DNA of 64,000 nt from JAGMES01 sp023128035 (GTDB lineage: Bacteria > Bacillota > Halanaerobiia > DY22613): contig DAOVRZ010000007.1 of assembly GCA_030627905.1 (NCBI GenBank), forward strand, positions 24,993 to 88,992, in the 5' to 3' direction. This document shows, piece after piece, positions 61,245 through 64,000 of this stretch. A program made the position numbers and the translations under genes. The notes beneath the pieces are model-generated. The model saw only the letters and a list, made by a program, of their open reading frames with translations. It was not told the origin of the DNA and ran no database searches. Within the stretch, counting starts at the first letter, position 1; each line of letters starts with the position of its first letter.

Positions 61245-61601
61245 TTGTCAGTTAACGAGATTAAAGAATTGGTTCAGGTGGCTTGTAAAGCTGCTGATGA
61301 TAAGAAAGCGCTAGATTTGATAGCATTGGATATCTCTAAGATTTCCATTATATCAGATTACTTTGTAATTTGTAGTGGTAAGACAGCTGTTCAGGTTAAA
61401 GCGATTGCTAACGAAGTAGAAGATCGTTTGGAGGAAAAGGGAGTTTTTCCGCGTAGAGTGGAAGGAAAGCGTGAAGGAATCTGGACTCTTCTTGATTATA
61501 GTGACTTTGTTGTGCATATCTTCCGTCAGCAGGAAAGAGAATATTATAATTTGGAACGTCTCTGGGCTGATGCTGAACATGTTGAGACATTATCAATTTA
61601 A
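61245..61601 (+). CDS. rsfS: ribosomal silencing factor RsfS
   Basis: 118 residues from TTG 61245 (AGGAGGGG). The family core SDYFVICSGKTAVQVKAIAN, GVFPRRVEGKREG-type region and WTLLDYSDFVVHIFRQQ ERE YYNLERLW match RsfS. It binds ribosomal protein L14 and blocks subunit joining under starvation. Last gene of the nadD block, with its own promoter. Confidence 0.93.
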   Translation: MSVNEIKELVQVACKAADDKKALDLIALDISKISIISDYFVICSGKTAVQVKAIANEVEDRLEEKGVFPRRVEGKREGIWTLLDYSDFVVHIFRQQEREYYNLERLWADAEHVETLSI

Positions 61602-61616
61602 AATATTTATAAATTT

Positions 61617-61660
61617 TAAAAGCTTCTATGTAAGAGGATACTTATGTAGAAGCTTTTTAC
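61617..61660 (+). terminator. terminator after rsfS
   Basis: AAAAGCTTCTATGTAAG pairs with CTTATGTAGAAGCTTTT (central mismatch), followed by TTAC. The 119-base repeat copy 4 starts seven bases further. Confidence 0.75.
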
Positions 61661-61666
61661 GTTATT

Positions 61667-61785
61667 AGTGAACTCGTCCAGCTAAAGCTGAACATCGGGG
61701 CTTCAGTAGGGGATTCTACCCCCACTGAAGATTAAAAACAATTCCCACCACTTATAGAAGTGGGGGTCTTAACTCAAAAGATAAA
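61667..61785 (+). repeat. 119-base three-hairpin repeat, copy 4
   Basis: Identical to copy 2 at all but one position and only two differences from copy 1. Lies between the rsfS terminator and the glycosyltransferase gene, outside the catabolic cluster. Confidence 0.9.
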
Positions 61786-61866
61786 ATTATTGCAGAAAGA
61801 GGAATTATAAGCGTACTGTCGTGAGTTATTAAGTAAGTGATAAGAATTATGCAAAGGAGAGGGAAT

Positions 61867-63036
61867 ATGAAGTTAATCACCGGTCAATTTAATGACTCAT
61901 TTCCTCCAGTTATGGATGGAGTTGCAAATGTAACTAAAAATTATGCTTACTGGTTGAATAAAAATGATGATACAAGTTATGTGGTAACTCCTAGCTTTCC
62001 AGGTTACATAGATGTTGAGGAGTTTCAGGTTTTACGTTATTTATCTCTACCCCTTGTGGTTCGTCCACCTTATCGAGTCGGACTTCCAAAATTGGATTTC
62101 TCAATCAAAAAAAGAGTTAATAATATTCCGTTTAATCTAGTACATGCTCATAGTCCTTTTAGCTCTGGTCAATTGGCTTTAAGCCTTGCTAGAAAAAGAG
62201 GAATCCCTATTGTAGCAACTTTCCATTCGAAGTTTTATGATGATTTTAAAGAAGCAGTAAAAATAGATCTTCTTGCTCGATTGGGAGTTAAAAATGTAAT
62301 CCGTTTTTTTAATTCAGTTGATCATGTGTGGACTGTAAGCCAATCTGCTGTAGAAACTCTAAGAGATTATGGTTTTAAAGGAAAAGTGGATGTGGTTTAT
62401 AATGGAACAGATTTTGTTCCTATTAATGATCCAAAAAAATCTATTGAACTTTCTAATAAGTATTTAAAAGTTAAGCCAGAGGAACTCGTTTTTCTTTATG
62501 TTGGCCAACAAGTTTGGCAGAAAAATTTAAAAATGCTTCTACATTCATTGCAATGTCTAAAACAAATGGGAGTAGAGTTTAAAATGATTTTTGTGGGAAA
62601 AGGTTATGCTGAGCCAGATTTAAAACAATTAGTTAATGAGTTGAATATAGAAAAAAATGTTCAATTTATGGGGATGATAACAGATCGAGAATTACTCAAA
62701 GGAATTTTTCATCGTGCTAATGTGTTTTTATTTCCTTCTCTTTACGATACTGGAGGGATCGTTGTTCAAGAGGCCGCTGCAATGGGATGTCCTTCTGTAG
62801 TTATTGAGGGTTCTAGTGTGGCTGAACAAATTGAAAATAATTATAATGGCTATCTAACGAAAAATGATCCTGAAATATATGCAAAAAAAATATTTGAAGT
62901 TACTTCAGATATGAGCAAATTAGCTCAAATCGGAGAAAATGCACAACATACAATTAGTGAAAATTGGGAAACTATTGTCAACCAGGTAAAAGATCGTTAC
63001 ATAGAGATAATTCGTTTCCATTCAAAGAATAGGTGA
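61867..63036 (+). CDS. family 4 glycosyltransferase
   Basis: 389 residues from ATG 61867 (AAAGGAGAGGG); upstream ATG 61837 lacks a site. GT4 features: N-terminal acceptor domain FPPVMDGVANVTKNYAYWLN and the donor domain with LYVGQQVWQKNLKMLLHS, and FPSLYDTGGIVVQEAAAMGC (E-x7-E of retaining GT-B enzymes). Similar to diacylglycerol or cell-envelope glucosyltransferases; the acceptor is not predictable. Ends four bases before an acetyltransferase gene, so the pair may form an operon. Confidence 0.85.
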   Translation: MKLITGQFNDSFPPVMDGVANVTKNYAYWLNKNDDTSYVVTPSFPGYIDVEEFQVLRYLSLPLVVRPPYRVGLPKLDFSIKKRVNNIPFNLVHAHSPFSSGQLALSLARKRGIPIVATFHSKFYDDFKEAVKIDLLARLGVKNVIRFFNSVDHVWTVSQSAVETLRDYGFKGKVDVVYNGTDFVPINDPKKSIELSNKYLKVKPEELVFLYVGQQVWQKNLKMLLHSLQCLKQMGVEFKMIFVGKGYAEPDLKQLVNELNIEKNVQFMGMITDRELLKGIFHRANVFLFPSLYDTGGIVVQEAAAMGCPSVVIEGSSVAEQIENNYNGYLTKNDPEIYAKKIFEVTSDMSKLAQIGENAQHTISENWETIVNQVKDRYIEIIRFHSKNR

Positions 63037-63040
63037 GATT

Positions 63041-63775
63041 ATGGATAAAAAATTTGAGCATGAGATAAAAGAGTATTGGGCAAATCGTTATAATTGTAAT
63101 CCTGAAGATATTGCTCAAGGACGTACAATTGTTAATTCAATAGATCATCTTGAAGGCTCAAAAAAGGTTTATATTAGCTATTTGGATGATTGTTCATTAG
63201 TAGCAGTAGATCCGCTTTATTTAAATAAAGTGAAAAGTTTAATAGAGGAATCTTCAATTTCAAGAGCTATTTTGGTTGGTGATTTGAAAGAGTTTTTTGG
63301 AAAAGATAATGTTTTTATTTTTACACCAGGCTATGTAACTTATCTAATTCCTGAAAATTTTTCTCTTGGGACATTAGATAAAAAATTTAATATTCGTCAG
63401 TTAGATAAGAAAGATAATCAATACCTTGAGATTTTAAACGGTGCTTGTACTAAAAGAGAATTAGAGTATGCGTTTGTTGAAATTGATCATCCGGTTATTT
63501 TTGGTTGCTTTTATGAGGATCAATTAGTCGCGGTAGCAAGTTTTATTTTTTGGGGTGATCATATTGTAGACATAGGTGTTCTGACTCATCCAGAGTACAG
63601 GGGAAAGGGTCTTGGTAAAACTGTTGTGGGAGCCCTTTGTAAATGGGGGATTGATAATGATAAAATATTACAATATCGTTTTGAGATCACGAATATTGGA
63701 TCTGGAAAAATTGCTGAATCTTTAGGTTTTACGAAGTATATCAAAGAAGAGGAAGTAGAGATTTTAGTTTTATAA
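63041..63775 (+). CDS. GNAT-family acetyltransferase
   Basis: 244 residues. The GNAT domain is in the C-terminal half (residues ~125-240): LTHPEYRGKGLGKTVVGALC is the acetyl-CoA motif A, followed by ITNIGSGKIAESLGF. The N-terminal ~120 residues (DKKFEHEIKEYWANRYNC, GKDNVFIFTPGYVTYL) are a family-specific extension. Substrate unknown. Only four bases separate it from the glycosyltransferase, hinting at modification of the same envelope molecule (inference). Confidence 0.82.
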   Translation: MDKKFEHEIKEYWANRYNCNPEDIAQGRTIVNSIDHLEGSKKVYISYLDDCSLVAVDPLYLNKVKSLIEESSISRAILVGDLKEFFGKDNVFIFTPGYVTYLIPENFSLGTLDKKFNIRQLDKKDNQYLEILNGACTKRELEYAFVEIDHPVIFGCFYEDQLVAVASFIFWGDHIVDIGVLTHPEYRGKGLGKTVVGALCKWGIDNDKILQYRFEITNIGSGKIAESLGFTKYIKEEEVEILVL

Positions 63776-63882
63776 ATTTCTAAAGAACGAAAAACTAAAA
63801 AGATTAGGATTTATGCGGCAAGTGGATATTTTCCTCTTGTCGTGTTTAATTCATAAGGAGCAACAAACTGTAAAGTAAAGTA

Positions 63883-63911
63883 TTGAAAAATATATACAAG
63901 TGTGATAGAAT
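63883..63911 (+). promoter_or_regulatory. promoter of the IS607-type resolvase, leaderless layout
   Basis: TTGAAA, 17-base spacer, TAGAAT at 63906-63911. The ATG is only seven bases past the -10, so the transcript would begin at or near the start codon. Confidence 0.5.
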
Positions 63912-63917
63912 ATATAT

Positions 63918-64000
63918 ATGGAAAAGAATTATAAACCAAAAGATTTTTCTCAAATGCTGAATGTGTCAGTTAAGACACTTCAAAGGTGGGATAACGAAGG
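63918..64000 (+). mobile_element. IS607-family serine resolvase (TnpA), 5' end only
   Basis: The 27 visible residues KNYKPKDFSQMLNVSVKTLQ followed by RWDNEG match the N-terminal MerR-like helix-turn-helix of IS607 TnpA, in which such a helix-turn-helix precedes a serine recombinase. The element continues beyond the window, and its TnpB partner would lie downstream. Whether it is complete cannot be seen. Confidence 0.75.

Noticed and set aside
61867..63036. BshA (bacillithiol glycosyltransferase)
   Set aside because: The N terminus (FPPVMDGVANVTK) is that of GT4 envelope enzymes, not BshA's typical opening, and bshC here is decayed.

Overview
The window looks like a chromosomal segment of a low-GC, strictly anaerobic, probably spore-forming Firmicute (Clostridia or Halanaerobiales type). 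The clues are AT-rich DNA with strong AGGAGG ribosome sites, an electron-bifurcating [FeFe]-hydrogenase operon, a nadD-yqeK-LCP-rsfS block, a small acid-soluble spore protein, selenocysteine machinery and anaerobic heterocycle catabolism genes. The species cannot be fixed from sequence alone. I saw no rRNA or tRNA genes, CRISPR array or replication origin.

Layout. 1-7.2 kb: a Bat (aerotolerance-type) operon of DUF58, a DUF4381-like protein, two VWA proteins, two TPR proteins and BatD. 7.3-9.2 kb: an unknown gene and a LarA racemase. 9.4-14 kb: two tandem AAA-ATPase-like/PD-(D/E)XK proteins and a BtrH-like protein. 14-16.5 kb: a broken lipoprotein gene whose two halves flank a minus-strand hicA-hicB-secB-like operon that looks like a toxin-antitoxin-chaperone module, then a short methyltransferase. 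16.5-18.5 kb: a Fe-S protein and an aminomutase with glutamate 2,3-aminomutase residues. 18.6-25.3 kb: a three-subunit bifurcating hydrogenase bracketed by two paralogous membrane proteins. 25.3-26.7 kb: a NapH-like Fe-S membrane protein behind a perfect promoter overlapped by a CsoR-like palindrome, and a decayed ferredoxin reductase. 26.9-44.9 kb: a catabolic cluster of a molybdenum hydroxylase (three subunits), an NCS2 permease, a HutP-like RNA-binding protein, a ruined biotin-dependent decarboxylase, a split PucR regulator, the AllH/AllF/AllG set, a class III CoA-transferase, a cyclase-family hydrolase, a nitrilase, a nitroreductase and a carbamate kinase tail. 45-52 kb: two chemoreceptors (one with a nonsense codon), a flavoprotein and HtrA. 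52-56 kb: selA, selD with an in-frame TGA (selenocysteine), and a decayed bshC. 56-64 kb: acetyltransferases, a DMT transporter, a spore protein, a TnpB fragment, nadD-yqeK-LCP-rsfS, a glycosyltransferase and the start of an IS607-type resolvase.

How the genes may work together. The 27-45 kb cluster reads as anaerobic breakdown of an N-heterocycle: uptake, hydroxylation, ring opening, amide or carbamoyl hydrolysis, carbamoyl transfer to carbamoyl phosphate (AllFGH plus carbamate kinase, of which only a tail remains here) and CoA activation. Its exact substrate is not known to me. Selenophosphate synthesis would also suit a selenium-dependent molybdenum hydroxylase.

A striking general feature is decay by internal deletion: the decarboxylase subunits, pucR, bshC, the ferredoxin reductase and carbamate kinase all retain clear family sequence but have lost internal or terminal blocks. 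A 119-base, three-hairpin repeat occurs four times, three of them inside the catabolic cluster.
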